32,721 nucleotides of DNA, from NCBI RefSeq assembly GCF_018607965.1, contig NZ_JABBAM010000159.1, forward strand, positions 1 through 32,721. Direction: 5' to 3'. Below the pieces are notes generated by a model that worked only from the letters and a program-made list of their open reading frames with translations, was not told where the DNA came from and searched no databases. Numbering within the stretch: position 1 is the stretch's first letter; every line of letters begins with the position of its first letter. The stretch comes from Planktotalea sp. Its GTDB lineage: Bacteria > Pseudomonadota > Alphaproteobacteria > Rhodobacterales > Rhodobacteraceae. The position numbers and the translations under genes are program-made. This document shows positions 26,052 through 32,721 of the stretch, piece by piece.

Positions 26052-27428
26052 CTATTCTTCGAGGGCGCGGCGCAGCATTTCGAGGTCTTCGGCGATTTGG
26101 CCGTCCTGGATTTTCAGCTCTTCGATGCGCTTCACTCCGTGCATGACGGTGGTGTGATCCCGACCACCGAAACGGCGGCCAATTTCGGGCAAAGAGCGAC
26201 TGGTTAGTTGCTTGCAAAGATACATTGCAACCTGACGTGGACGCGCAAAATTGCGCACGCGCTTGGGGCCGATCAGTTCGGAGAGGCGAATATTGTAATG
26301 CTCGGACACGCGGCGCTGGATTTCTTCAACAGAGATCTTACGCTCTGATGCGCGCAGCACGTCGGATAGGCAATCAACGGTCAGATCCATCGTAATGTCG
26401 CGACCCACAAGGGAGGCGAATGCGAAGAGACGTGTCAAAGCACCCTCAAGCACACGAACATTGGTGCTGATGCGATGTGCTAGAAATTCAAGAATTCCAT
26501 CATCAATTTGCAGGCCCGGATATTGAGCGCGCTGAACTTCGACTTTGGATTGGAGGATCCCTAGACGCAATTCATAGTCTGTTGGGTGCAGGTCAACGAC
26601 AAGGCCACATTGGAGACGCGACTTGATGCGGTCCTCAAGGTCTTTGATTTCACCCGGTGCACGATCTGCGGAGATGATGATCTGCTTATTCTGGTCAACC
26701 AACGCGTTGAATGTGTGAAAGAACTCTTCCTGCGTGCTGTCTTTGCCGCCGATGAATTGAACATCGTCAACCATCAGGACATCAACCGCACGGAACAGGC
26801 TTTTGAAATCCATCATCTTACGTTTACGCAGGGCCTGCACGAAACGGTACATGAATTGTTCAGCGGACAAATACAGTACTTTAAGATCTGGACGCGTGGC
26901 CTGCAGTTCATGCGCGATTGCATGCATCAAGTGGGTCTTGCCTAGACCAACGCCACCATACAGGAACAGCGGATTGAAGGTCACGGGACCACCTTCAGCG
27001 ACACGGCGCGCGGCTGCATGGGCCAATTCGTTTGGCTTGCCGACGACAAAGCTGTCGAAGGTAAAGCGCTTGTCGAGGGGGGCACCAGCGAGAACGTCGT
27101 TTTTAGAGGGCTTTTCGATTGGGGCGCTGGACTGAACAGGTTTCGGTGCGCTGGGTGCTGTTGCCTTGCTGAGGTCAGACACAGAGGGTTTCAAAACCGC
27201 AAAGTGGACGCGCTGGATTTCGTGGCCGGCCTGTTGTGCCTGATACACGATCATGTCGCCAAAATTCTGTAACACGTAATTGCCGAGGAAATTGGTAGGT
27301 ACACTAAAGCTGGCGACGCCATTCTTTGCGCCAACAAAGGACAAAGGGCCAATCCAGTTTGTGTAATTATTCTTACCTACGGAGGCCCGTAAGATGTCTT
27401 GCAGCTGTCCCCAGTCGTCACTCGTCAT
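26052..27428 (-). CDS. dnaA: Chromosomal replication initiator protein DnaA
   Basis: An AAA+ ATPase that binds DnaA boxes and opens the origin. The 458-residue protein has domain I (residues 1-80, 'NYTNWIGPLSFVG'), a proline/serine/lysine-rich linker (82-118), and the AAA+ domain with Walker A 'GGVGLGKT' (158-165) and Walker B 'LMVDDVQF' (218-225). 'SRLQCGLVVDLHPTDYELR' is the sensor region. Domain IV ends with the DNA-binding signature 'GGRDHTTVMHGVKRIEEL' (421-438). The ribosome binding site before ATG 27428 is weak. It is upstream of dnaN-recF-gyrB on the same strand, with a 537-bp gene-free stretch behind it. All motifs are intact. Confidence 0.97.
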   Translation of the reverse strand: MTSDDWGQLQDILRASVGKNNYTNWIGPLSFVGAKNGVASFSVPTNFLGNYVLQNFGDMIVYQAQQAGHEIQRVHFAVLKPSVSDLSKATAPSAPKPVQSSAPIEKPSKNDVLAGAPLDKRFTFDSFVVGKPNELAHAAARRVAEGGPVTFNPLFLYGGVGLGKTHLMHAIAHELQATRPDLKVLYLSAEQFMYRFVQALRKRKMMDFKSLFRAVDVLMVDDVQFIGGKDSTQEEFFHTFNALVDQNKQIIISADRAPGEIKDLEDRIKSRLQCGLVVDLHPTDYELRLGILQSKVEVQRAQYPGLQIDDGILEFLAHRISTNVRVLEGALTRLFAFASLVGRDITMDLTVDCLSDVLRASERKISVEEIQRRVSEHYNIRLSELIGPKRVRNFARPRQVAMYLCKQLTSRSLPEIGRRFGGRDHTTVMHGVKRIEELKIQDGQIAEDLEMLRRALEE

Positions 27429-27965
27429 GCGTATTCTTTCTTATCCCAACCTTCACTTCACAATCTCTTGGCGGGAGAGCAGTTCCCCCATTGCCCAATC
27501 AAATCGGTTTAAGCTACTAGACTTTGCCGACAAGAAACTGCCCATCTCATTCGGCTGGTCCCCACCAACTTGAACAGGATGTGCATATTCTTCCTTAAGA
27601 GTGCGTGAGGACCTGACAGACACAATTTCTCAATTCGCCAAACGAATGGCGGTAGATGTGGCAGCAAATTTTTCAAACTTTCCTAAGGCGATGTGAATCG
27701 CTCCACATATCTAACAAGTCGACCAGCGTGGTGGCAACTTATCAATGCGCTTGACTCAATGAATATCTGAAAAGAATCTCTTCGCGCTACAAAATGCAAC
27801 GCTGTCTCACCAAATTCAACTTTGGGGACTTTGAAATGTTGACTGGGGTTCTTAACGCTCCGACGTGTGAGAATCGAAGGAATCACCGGCCTAAAAAGAC
27901 AAAAGCGCCAACCCGTTACAGGTGGCGCTTAGATCAAATCTTAAAAACTAGCGGAAAGGCTAGGT
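27429..27965. other. 537-bp gene-free region between dnaA and rpsT (dnaA control region, possible oriC)
   Basis: This is the only stretch over 300 bp without a gene in the window. The short open frames in it show no protein-like features. It contains the dnaA upstream region and the rpsT terminator. Five GANTC sites (27695, 27753, 27774, 27871, 27880) lie within 190 bp. One DnaA-box-like sequence with one mismatch to TTATNCACA lies on the minus strand (ATATGCACA, 27580-27588), and there is a short inverted repeat ATGTG-N8-CACAT (27691-27708). No cluster of perfect DnaA boxes is visible, so calling it the replication origin is only a possibility. Confidence 0.4.
27893..27930 (-). terminator. 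Rho-independent terminator of rpsT
   Basis: On the minus strand AAGCGCCA (27930-27923) pairs with TGGCGCTT (27910-27903), with an extra CC/GG pairing inside, followed by TTTTGTCTTTTT. It lies 35 bp after the rpsT stop. Confidence 0.82.
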
Positions 27966-28229
27966 TTATCCGATCGCTTTTACACGAGCGGAAAGGCGGG
28001 ACATACGGCGCGCCACTGTATTCTTATGGAAAACACCTTTGGTCACGCCACGCATCATTTCAGGTTGCGCGTCACGAAGAGCAGTCGTCGCTGCGTCTTT
28101 GTCACCAGATGTAATCGCTTCTTCTACTTTCTTGAGGAAAGTACGGATGCGCGAACGGCGCGCTTTGTTAATTGCAAAGCGTGCTTCGTTTTGACGGGCG
28201 CGCTTTTTTGCTTGAGGCGTATTGGCCAT
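27966..28229 (-). CDS. rpsT: 30S ribosomal protein S20
   Basis: A primary 16S rRNA-binding protein of the small subunit. It has 87 basic residues and begins '[21 protein letters not shown]', with the alpha-helical '[18 protein letters not shown]' and the C-terminal '[21 protein letters not shown]' of the family. Two in-frame ATGs exist (28235 and 28229); GGGA is 8 nt before the second but only 2 nt before the first, and the family begins MANT, so 28229 is the start. It has its own promoter and terminator and stands alone upstream of dnaA, an arrangement common in alphaproteobacteria. Confidence 0.96.
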   Translation of the reverse strand: MANTPQAKKRARQNEARFAINKARRSRIRTFLKKVEEAITSGDKDAATTALRDAQPEMMRGVTKGVFHKNTVARRMSRLSARVKAIG

Positions 28230-28272
28230 AATCATCGTCCCGCTTGTTTGGGTATGCTATCTTGAAGCAGCG

Positions 28273-28301
28273 TCTTTAGGGCCGACTCACGTCGCTGTCA
28301 A
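28273..28301 (-). promoter_or_regulatory. Candidate promoter of rpsT
   Basis: A perfect TTGACA -35 (28296-28301) and a TAAAGA -10 (28273-28278) are separated by 17 bp on the minus strand, about 44 bp upstream of the start codon. It lies just past the stop of the enoyl-CoA hydratase gene, so rpsT need not depend on read-through. Confidence 0.6.
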
Positions 28302-28323
28302 CAGGCCCCAAAGCCGTGGTGGT

Positions 28324-29100
28324 TTATTTGTCTCTGAATTGAGCTTGGCGTTTTTCTAGGAAGGCGGACATGCCTTCTTTCTGATCTTCTGTTGCAAAGA
28401 GCGAATGAAAGAGACGGCGTTCAAACAGAATACCTTCGCTCAAAGTCGTCTCATAGCTGCGATTTACAGCTTCTTTGACCGCCATAGAGGTCAAAACAGA
28501 CTTTTCAGCGATCTTTGCCGCCGCACCCAGTGCTTCTTCTTTCAGCTTTTTGGCGGGAACAACGCGGCTAACAAGACCGCTGCGTTCGGCTTCTTCGGCG
28601 TCCATAAAGCGACCTGTTAGGTGCATATCCATGGATTTCGATTTTCCAACAAATCGTGTCAAACGTTGCGTTCCACCGATTCCTGCGACCACACCGAGGT
28701 TGATTTCGGGTTGGCCGAATTTGGCTGTGTCGGCACAGATAATGAAATCACACATCATCGCGAGTTCACATCCGCCGCCAAGCGCATAGCCGCCAACGGC
28801 TGCGATAATAGGCTTGCGGGTGGAACGCACTGCATCGGCTTCGGCTGCGAAGAAGTCCGACATGAACATTTCGACGAACGTTTTTTGCGACATCTCTGCG
28901 ATATCAGCACCAGCGGCGAAGGCTTTGTCAGAGCCCATCAACACGATGCAGCGCACTTTGTCGTTCTGGTCTGCGTCCCGAAGCGCGGTGCTGAGTTCGC
29001 TTAAAACTTGTGAATTGAGCGCATTCATCGCCTCGGGGCGGTTGATGCGAATAAGTGCGACGTGATCTTCTATTTCGACGATCAGCGTTTCATATGCCAT
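28324..29100 (-). CDS. Enoyl-CoA hydratase
   Basis: Hydrates 2-trans-enoyl-CoA to 3-hydroxyacyl-CoA in beta-oxidation and related degradation, in the cytoplasm. The 258-residue crotonase-fold protein has the CoA-binding/oxyanion segment '[10 protein letters not shown]' (61-70) and '[14 protein letters not shown]' (105-118). The two catalytic glutamates are Glu112 ('GGGCEL') and Glu132 ('GQPEINLG'), 20 residues apart as in the rat enzyme (Glu144/Glu164). These support a true hydratase rather than another crotonase. The length is typical. It lies downstream of mutM on the same strand after 64 bp. The preferred chain length cannot be read from sequence. Confidence 0.92.
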   Translation of the reverse strand: MAYETLIVEIEDHVALIRINRPEAMNALNSQVLSELSTALRDADQNDKVRCIVLMGSDKAFAAGADIAEMSQKTFVEMFMSDFFAAEADAVRSTRKPIIAAVGGYALGGGCELAMMCDFIICADTAKFGQPEINLGVVAGIGGTQRLTRFVGKSKSMDMHLTGRFMDAEEAERSGLVSRVVPAKKLKEEALGAAAKIAEKSVLTSMAVKEAVNRSYETTLSEGILFERRLFHSLFATEDQKEGMSAFLEKRQAQFRDK

Positions 29101-29164
29101 GTGGTTAGCTCTTTGTTGTTGCGCTCAGGCCTAAATGCTTACCATGTGCGCCACCTGTTTCAAG

Positions 29165-30016
29165 CTATCTTTGACAGGTTGGACAATAGAAACTGGAACG
29201 CCCTGATTGTACTGCACGCATGATCGTGTTTGCGCAATCATCCGTGCGGCAAGGTTCGCCTTCGCGTCCGTAGACATCAAAGCTATGCTGGAAGTAACCG
29301 AGATCGCCGTCGGCTTGCCGAAAGTCCTTTAGTGACGATCCGCCAGCCTCGATTGCCTCAGTTAGAACCTGTCGAATGATTGGAACAAGGGATTTGACAC
29401 GCAGTTTTGAGAGCTGCCCAGCCTTTCGCAAAGGCGAGATGCGCGCGCGGTAAAGTGTTTCACAGACATAGATATTTCCCAGACCAGCAACAATTCTCTG
29501 ATCCAATAGGGCAGACTTGACCGGACTTCCTTTGTTTTGCAGCGCGTCGGCAAGGTACGCTTCATCGAAACTGTTCCCCAGCGGTTCTGGGCCAATGGTT
29601 GCGAGCAATTTGTGCGAGTCTGCAGTTTTCGTGTCGAGCAGGTCCATGGCCCCAAAACGACGAGGATCATTAAAGGTGACACGCGCACCATTCTCCAAAT
29701 GAAACACCACATGGTCGTGTTTTTCCGCTGGAGGGTGATCATGCGTAAACGTGCCGAGTTTCGCGCCTGAAATAAGCATGCGGCCCGACATACCAAGGTG
29801 AATCATAAGCGATTCGCCTGTGTCGAGGTCCGCGAGAATGTATTTGGAGCGGCGTCTAAGACGTTCAATCTTGGCACCCGTCAAACGATTGCTCATATTT
29901 TCAGGAAAGGGCCAGCGCAAATCGGGGCGATTCACATCGGCTTGTACGATGCGCACGCCTTCCATGACGGGGGCAAGTCCGCGACGGACAGTTTCGATCT
30001 CTGGTAACTCTGGCAT
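29165..30016 (-). CDS. mutM: Formamidopyrimidine-DNA glycosylase (Fpg/MutM)
   Basis: Removes 8-oxoguanine and formamidopyrimidines from DNA and nicks the abasic site. The 283-residue protein begins with the catalytic N-terminus '[14 protein letters not shown]' (Pro2 nucleophile, Glu3), has Lys58 in 'RRRSKYIL', and the helix-two-turn-helix region '[16 protein letters not shown]'. The C-terminal zinc finger reads C-x4-C then C-x2-C ('EPCRTDDC' and 'FYCPTCQR'); the x4 spacing differs from E. coli (x2) but occurs in alphaproteobacterial Fpg proteins as far as I recall. It diverges from ubiE across 101 bp, a conserved alphaproteobacterial arrangement. All catalytic residues are present. Confidence 0.95.
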   Translation of the reverse strand: MPELPEIETVRRGLAPVMEGVRIVQADVNRPDLRWPFPENMSNRLTGAKIERLRRRSKYILADLDTGESLMIHLGMSGRMLISGAKLGTFTHDHPPAEKHDHVVFHLENGARVTFNDPRRFGAMDLLDTKTADSHKLLATIGPEPLGNSFDEAYLADALQNKGSPVKSALLDQRIVAGLGNIYVCETLYRARISPLRKAGQLSKLRVKSLVPIIRQVLTEAIEAGGSSLKDFRQADGDLGYFQHSFDVYGREGEPCRTDDCANTIMRAVQSGRSSFYCPTCQR

Positions 30017-30059
30017 GTTGGTCCTCGGCGTTGTGATTTCAACGGGCCAAATGGGCGCA

Positions 30060-30087
30060 TTGTGTCGGGTGTGCAGCGGTTTATAAG
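30060..30087 (+). promoter_or_regulatory. Candidate promoter of ubiE-ubiB
   Basis: TTGTGT (30060-30065) and TATAAG (30082-30087) are separated by 16 bp, about 30 bp upstream of the ubiE ATG. The promoter lies in the short mutM/ubiE divergent gap. Confidence 0.5.
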
Positions 30088-30117
30088 AGGGGTGAAACAG
30101 AAGGACGGCAAGGGCTC

Positions 30118-30870
30118 ATGAGCGATCAAATCCAAGAAACGACGCATTTCGGTTTTGAAACTGTTCCCGAATCGGAAAAAGCTGGCCTTGTGCAAGGGGT
30201 CTTCGGATCTGTCGCGTCCAAGTATGATGTGATGAACGATGCCATGTCGATGGGCATTCACCGCATCTGGAAAGAGGCAATGATGGACTGGCTTGCGCCG
30301 CGAGCAGGCCAGCAGTTGTTGGATGTTGCCGGGGGTACGGGTGACATTTCGTTCCGCTTCTTGGAGCGTGCTGGCGTTGGCCATGCAACGGTCTGTGATA
30401 TTACCGAACCTATGTTGGTTGAGGGCCGCAAGCGTGCTGAAGCGGATCAAATGGCCAGTTCTTTGAATTGGGTCGTTGGCGATGCGATGGCGCTGCCCTT
30501 TGAGGACAACAGTTTTGACGTTTATACGATCAGCTTTGGCATACGAAACGTTGTGCGCCCGCAAGAAGCGTTAAACGAGGCCTATCGTGTTTTGCGCCCA
30601 GGTGGCCGCTTGATGGTTTTGGAGTTTTCGCAGATTCCTAATGATATGATGCAAAAGGCCTATGACCTCTATTCTTTCAATGTAATCCCGAAGATGGGCA
30701 AGTTGATTGCAAATGACGCAGAGAGCTATCAGTACCTCGTCGAATCGATCCGCAAGTTTCCAGATCAGGATACGTTCCTTGAAATGGTGCGCACAGCGGG
30801 ATTTGAGAATGCGAAGTATCGCAACCTTACGATGGGAATTGCGGCACTTCACTCTGGCTGGAAAATCTAG
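30118..30870 (+). CDS. ubiE: Ubiquinone/menaquinone biosynthesis C-methyltransferase UbiE
   Basis: An S-adenosylmethionine-dependent C-methyltransferase in ubiquinone synthesis (and menaquinone where made). The 250-residue protein has the UbiE signature '[18 protein letters not shown]' (35-52), the SAM-binding motif '[15 protein letters not shown]' (67-81), '[21 protein letters not shown]' and '[14 protein letters not shown]'. The C-terminus '[11 protein letters not shown]' is the typical ending of the family. The ATG at 30118 is preceded by an AAGGGC-like ribosome site. ubiB begins 3 nt after the stop, so the two genes form an operon. Confidence 0.96.
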   Translation: MSDQIQETTHFGFETVPESEKAGLVQGVFGSVASKYDVMNDAMSMGIHRIWKEAMMDWLAPRAGQQLLDVAGGTGDISFRFLERAGVGHATVCDITEPMLVEGRKRAEADQMASSLNWVVGDAMALPFEDNSFDVYTISFGIRNVVRPQEALNEAYRVLRPGGRLMVLEFSQIPNDMMQKAYDLYSFNVIPKMGKLIANDAESYQYLVESIRKFPDQDTFLEMVRTAGFENAKYRNLTMGIAALHSGWKI

Positions 30871-30873
30871 GAT

Positions 30874-32409
30874 ATGCGCGGACCGCACAATATTTGGCGC
30901 CTCATTGTTACAGGTGCAACGCTAGAGCGCACTGGCGCGATGGGCGTTGTTTTGGATGCGATGGAAGCGCCGCGTTCTTTGCGTATTGCTGCGCGAACGT
31001 TGGGTTGGCCGTTCAAATGGCTGGGCTACAAAGGCGATGTGAACATGCCGCCTGCGCCCCGTGCGTTGACGGCCCTTGGGCCAGCCTACATTAAGTTTGG
31101 TCAGATTTTATCCACGCGACCCGATGTTGTGGGTGATGAACTGGCCATTCAGATGCGCGTTTTGCAGGATAAATTGCCGCCCTTTCCGATTGAAGTTGCC
31201 AAAGAAACGGTGACCGCGGAACTGGGCATTCCTGCAGATGAGCTGTTTTCAGAATTCAGTGAACCCGTTGCGGCGGCCTCGATTGCCCAAGTTCATCAGG
31301 CGAAAATTGCTGGAACGGACGAAGTTGTTGCGGTTAAAGTGCTGCGTCCCGGCATCGAGAAAGCGTTTCAAAAGGATATCGACGCGTTTTATCTTGCGGC
31401 GAAAATGATTGAACTGCTGTCCCCATCATCGCGTCGCTTGCGTCCGATGGAAGTGATCGAACACTTCGAGGGTGTTGTCATGGGAGAACTGGATCTGCGT
31501 TTGGAAAGCTCTGCTGCGTCAGAGTACGCGGACAACACAAAAGGCGATGCAGGATTTTCTTTGCCTGTGATCAAATGGGATCTTTCGGCGCGTCGGATGA
31601 TGACGCTGGGTTGGGCCGATGGTGTGTCCTTGGGTGATAACGATGCGATTGATGCGGCGGGCCATGACCGCACTGCGCTTGCGACCCGCGTTTTGCAGTT
31701 GTTTTTACAACACGCTTTGCGGGACGGGTATTTCCACGGCGACATGCATCAGGGTAATCTTAAGGTCGCACCGAACGGTGATCTAATCGCTTATGACTTT
31801 GGGATTATGGGCCACATCGACGAATATACGCGTCGTGTTTATGCAGAAATCCTCTTTGGCTTTATTCGTCGCGACTATAAGCGTGTTGCGGAAGTTCATT
31901 TTGAAGCGGGCTACGTTCCGGCGGATCGCGACGTTGAAGAATTTGCGCGGGCACTGCGTGCCGTGGGCGAGCCAATCTTTGGCATGGATGCGACGCATAT
32001 TTCGATGGGCCGTTTGTTAAGTTACCTGTTTGATGTGACCGAACGCTTCGGCATGGAAACGCGGACTGAACTGATTTTGCTTCAACGCACGATGGTTGTT
32101 GTCGAAGGGGTCGCACGTTCACTAGACCCCCGAATGAACATTTGGCACGTTGCGCAGCCTGTTGTGGAAGATTACATCAAAGGCAGTATTGGTCCTCTCG
32201 CCGTTGCCAGAGATTTAGCGAAGACCGCAAAGGTTTTGGCGCGCTTTGGACCACGCTTGCCCAGCCTTGTCGAGGCCGCTCTGATCCGCCAGTCTGAGGA
32301 AACGCCAAGCCATAAACCGAGCAAAACAAAGAGCCGAAGTGTTTGGTTCTTTGCAGGTGTTTTATTGAGCACTTTGGTAATATTAGGTGCGCAGGTTTTC
32401 TATATTTAA
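30874..32409 (+). CDS. ubiB: UbiB-family atypical kinase/ATPase for ubiquinone biosynthesis
   Basis: A membrane-associated atypical protein-kinase-like ATPase (ADCK/COQ8 family) needed for ubiquinone synthesis. Of 511 residues, the KxGQ motif lies at 74-77 ('YIKFGQILSTRPD'), the alanine-rich nucleotide loop is 'AAASIAQVHQA' (133-143), and the ATP-contact lysine is Lys155 ('VAVKVLRPG'). The catalytic-loop-like 'HGDMHQGN' is at 288-295, and the metal-binding DFG at 308-310. A single membrane helix ends the protein ('FFAGVLLSTLVILGAQVFYI'). It is preceded by ubiE with a 3-bp gap. All family motifs are intact. Its 3' end meets the minus-strand frame at the window edge. Confidence 0.95.
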   Translation: MRGPHNIWRLIVTGATLERTGAMGVVLDAMEAPRSLRIAARTLGWPFKWLGYKGDVNMPPAPRALTALGPAYIKFGQILSTRPDVVGDELAIQMRVLQDKLPPFPIEVAKETVTAELGIPADELFSEFSEPVAAASIAQVHQAKIAGTDEVVAVKVLRPGIEKAFQKDIDAFYLAAKMIELLSPSSRRLRPMEVIEHFEGVVMGELDLRLESSAASEYADNTKGDAGFSLPVIKWDLSARRMMTLGWADGVSLGDNDAIDAAGHDRTALATRVLQLFLQHALRDGYFHGDMHQGNLKVAPNGDLIAYDFGIMGHIDEYTRRVYAEILFGFIRRDYKRVAEVHFEAGYVPADRDVEEFARALRAVGEPIFGMDATHISMGRLLSYLFDVTERFGMETRTELILLQRTMVVVEGVARSLDPRMNIWHVAQPVVEDYIKGSIGPLAVARDLAKTAKVLARFGPRLPSLVEAALIRQSEETPSHKPSKTKSRSVWFFAGVLLSTLVILGAQVFYI

Positions 32410-32433
32410 TCAGGGCTGCGAAGCGCGGAAACC

Positions 32434-32721
32434 TCACTGGGTAACACTAAGATGTCGCCTTCCAACAAAAAGTTTGGTTTCGCCATTTTCAATGATGGCC
32501 TCGCGTACGCGGCTGTAAGGTGCGACCACATCGGTGGATTGCAAAGTGCCATCTTTAAAGACTTCGACGCTAAATGTGTAAGGACTATGGGCGCAATTGA
32601 TCCGTTTGAAAGTGTACCATCCCAAGTGTGATCTGTGCCGGAAGCTGCAATATTAACACGGGTTGCGATTTGGCCAAGTTCCTCACGAATGACCAAGATT
32701 CGTTGATCAGCATCTTGGTGT
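32434..32721 (-). pseudogene. Unrecognised gene fragment, apparently frame-broken and cut by the window edge
   Basis: On the minus strand two overlapping frames look protein-coding in different halves. One enters at the window edge and reads 'DADQRILVIREELGQIATRV', then loses codon quality after about 32610. The second carries a protein-like C-terminal part, with 'YTFSVEVFKDGTLQSTDVV' and 'VREAIIENGETKLFVGRRHL', and stops at 32434; upstream it meets a stop codon near 32660. The pattern suggests a -1 frameshift near 32600 in a gene that starts outside the window. I do not recognise the family. The alternative is one genuine frame (32406-32721) with poor codon use in its second half, or a sequencing error. 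Confidence 0.35.

Noticed and set aside
27429-27965. Firm call of oriC from DnaA boxes
   Set aside because: Only one box with a single mismatch was found and the neighbouring rpsT orientation does not fit, so it is kept as a possibility only.
27794-28114. Plus-strand open frame of 106 codons across the dnaA-rpsT gap and rpsT
   Set aside because: It runs antisense through the rpsT terminator and coding sequence, has no ribosome binding site and no recognisable protein features.

Overview
The window is a chromosomal segment from an alphaproteobacterium, most likely a marine member of the Rhodobacteraceae (Roseobacter group). The evidence is the gene content: an ECF11-type rpoE-chrR singlet-oxygen module beside the operon that Rhodobacter sphaeroides places there, an rpsT / dnaA-dnaN-recF-gyrB replication cluster, a mutM | ubiE-ubiB divergent pair, an endonuclease-type MutL, and coding density and codon use typical of the group. 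I see no transposases, integrases, phage genes, CRISPR arrays, tRNA or rRNA genes.

Layout. Positions 1-7.1 kb hold the end of an AraC-type regulator, dapA (lysine/peptidoglycan precursor), a soluble lytic transglycosylase, an mlaA-mlaC pair (outer-membrane lipid asymmetry) and a bifunctional class A penicillin-binding protein, so this part is mostly cell envelope. Positions 7.4-9.1 kb hold glnK-amtB, the P-II sensor and ammonium channel, closed by a strong terminator. Positions 9.2-12.2 kb hold mutL-rmuC (DNA maintenance).

Positions 12.2-18.2 kb are the most distinctive part. chrR and rpoE read leftward from a near-perfect sigma-E promoter. A tightly overlapping five-gene operon reads rightward: a ufaD-like flavin desaturase, DUF1365, a GPH/MFS transporter, DUF3833 and a short-chain dehydrogenase. 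In R. sphaeroides the equivalent genes form part of the singlet-oxygen response, including furan fatty acid synthesis. A bidirectional terminator closes the operon.

Positions 18.2-21.1 kb read leftward: a histidine-phosphatase-like protein, then a Lys1-like and a Lys9-like saccharopine dehydrogenase. Together these look like a split version of the eukaryotic LKR/SDH lysine-degradation enzyme. Positions 21.2-27.4 kb are gyrB, recF, dnaN and dnaA, all leftward. A 537-bp gene-free gap (27429-27965) rich in GANTC motifs separates dnaA from rpsT. Next come an enoyl-CoA hydratase and mutM (leftward), then ubiE-ubiB (rightward, ubiquinone synthesis). The window ends in an unrecognised leftward gene whose reading frame appears broken.

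Most of the window is conserved core genome. The best candidates for follow-up are the sigma-E control region and its divergent lipid operon, the saccharopine/phosphatase operon, the GANTC-rich dnaA-rpsT gap, and the frame-broken gene at the right edge. I found no convincing wholly new system.
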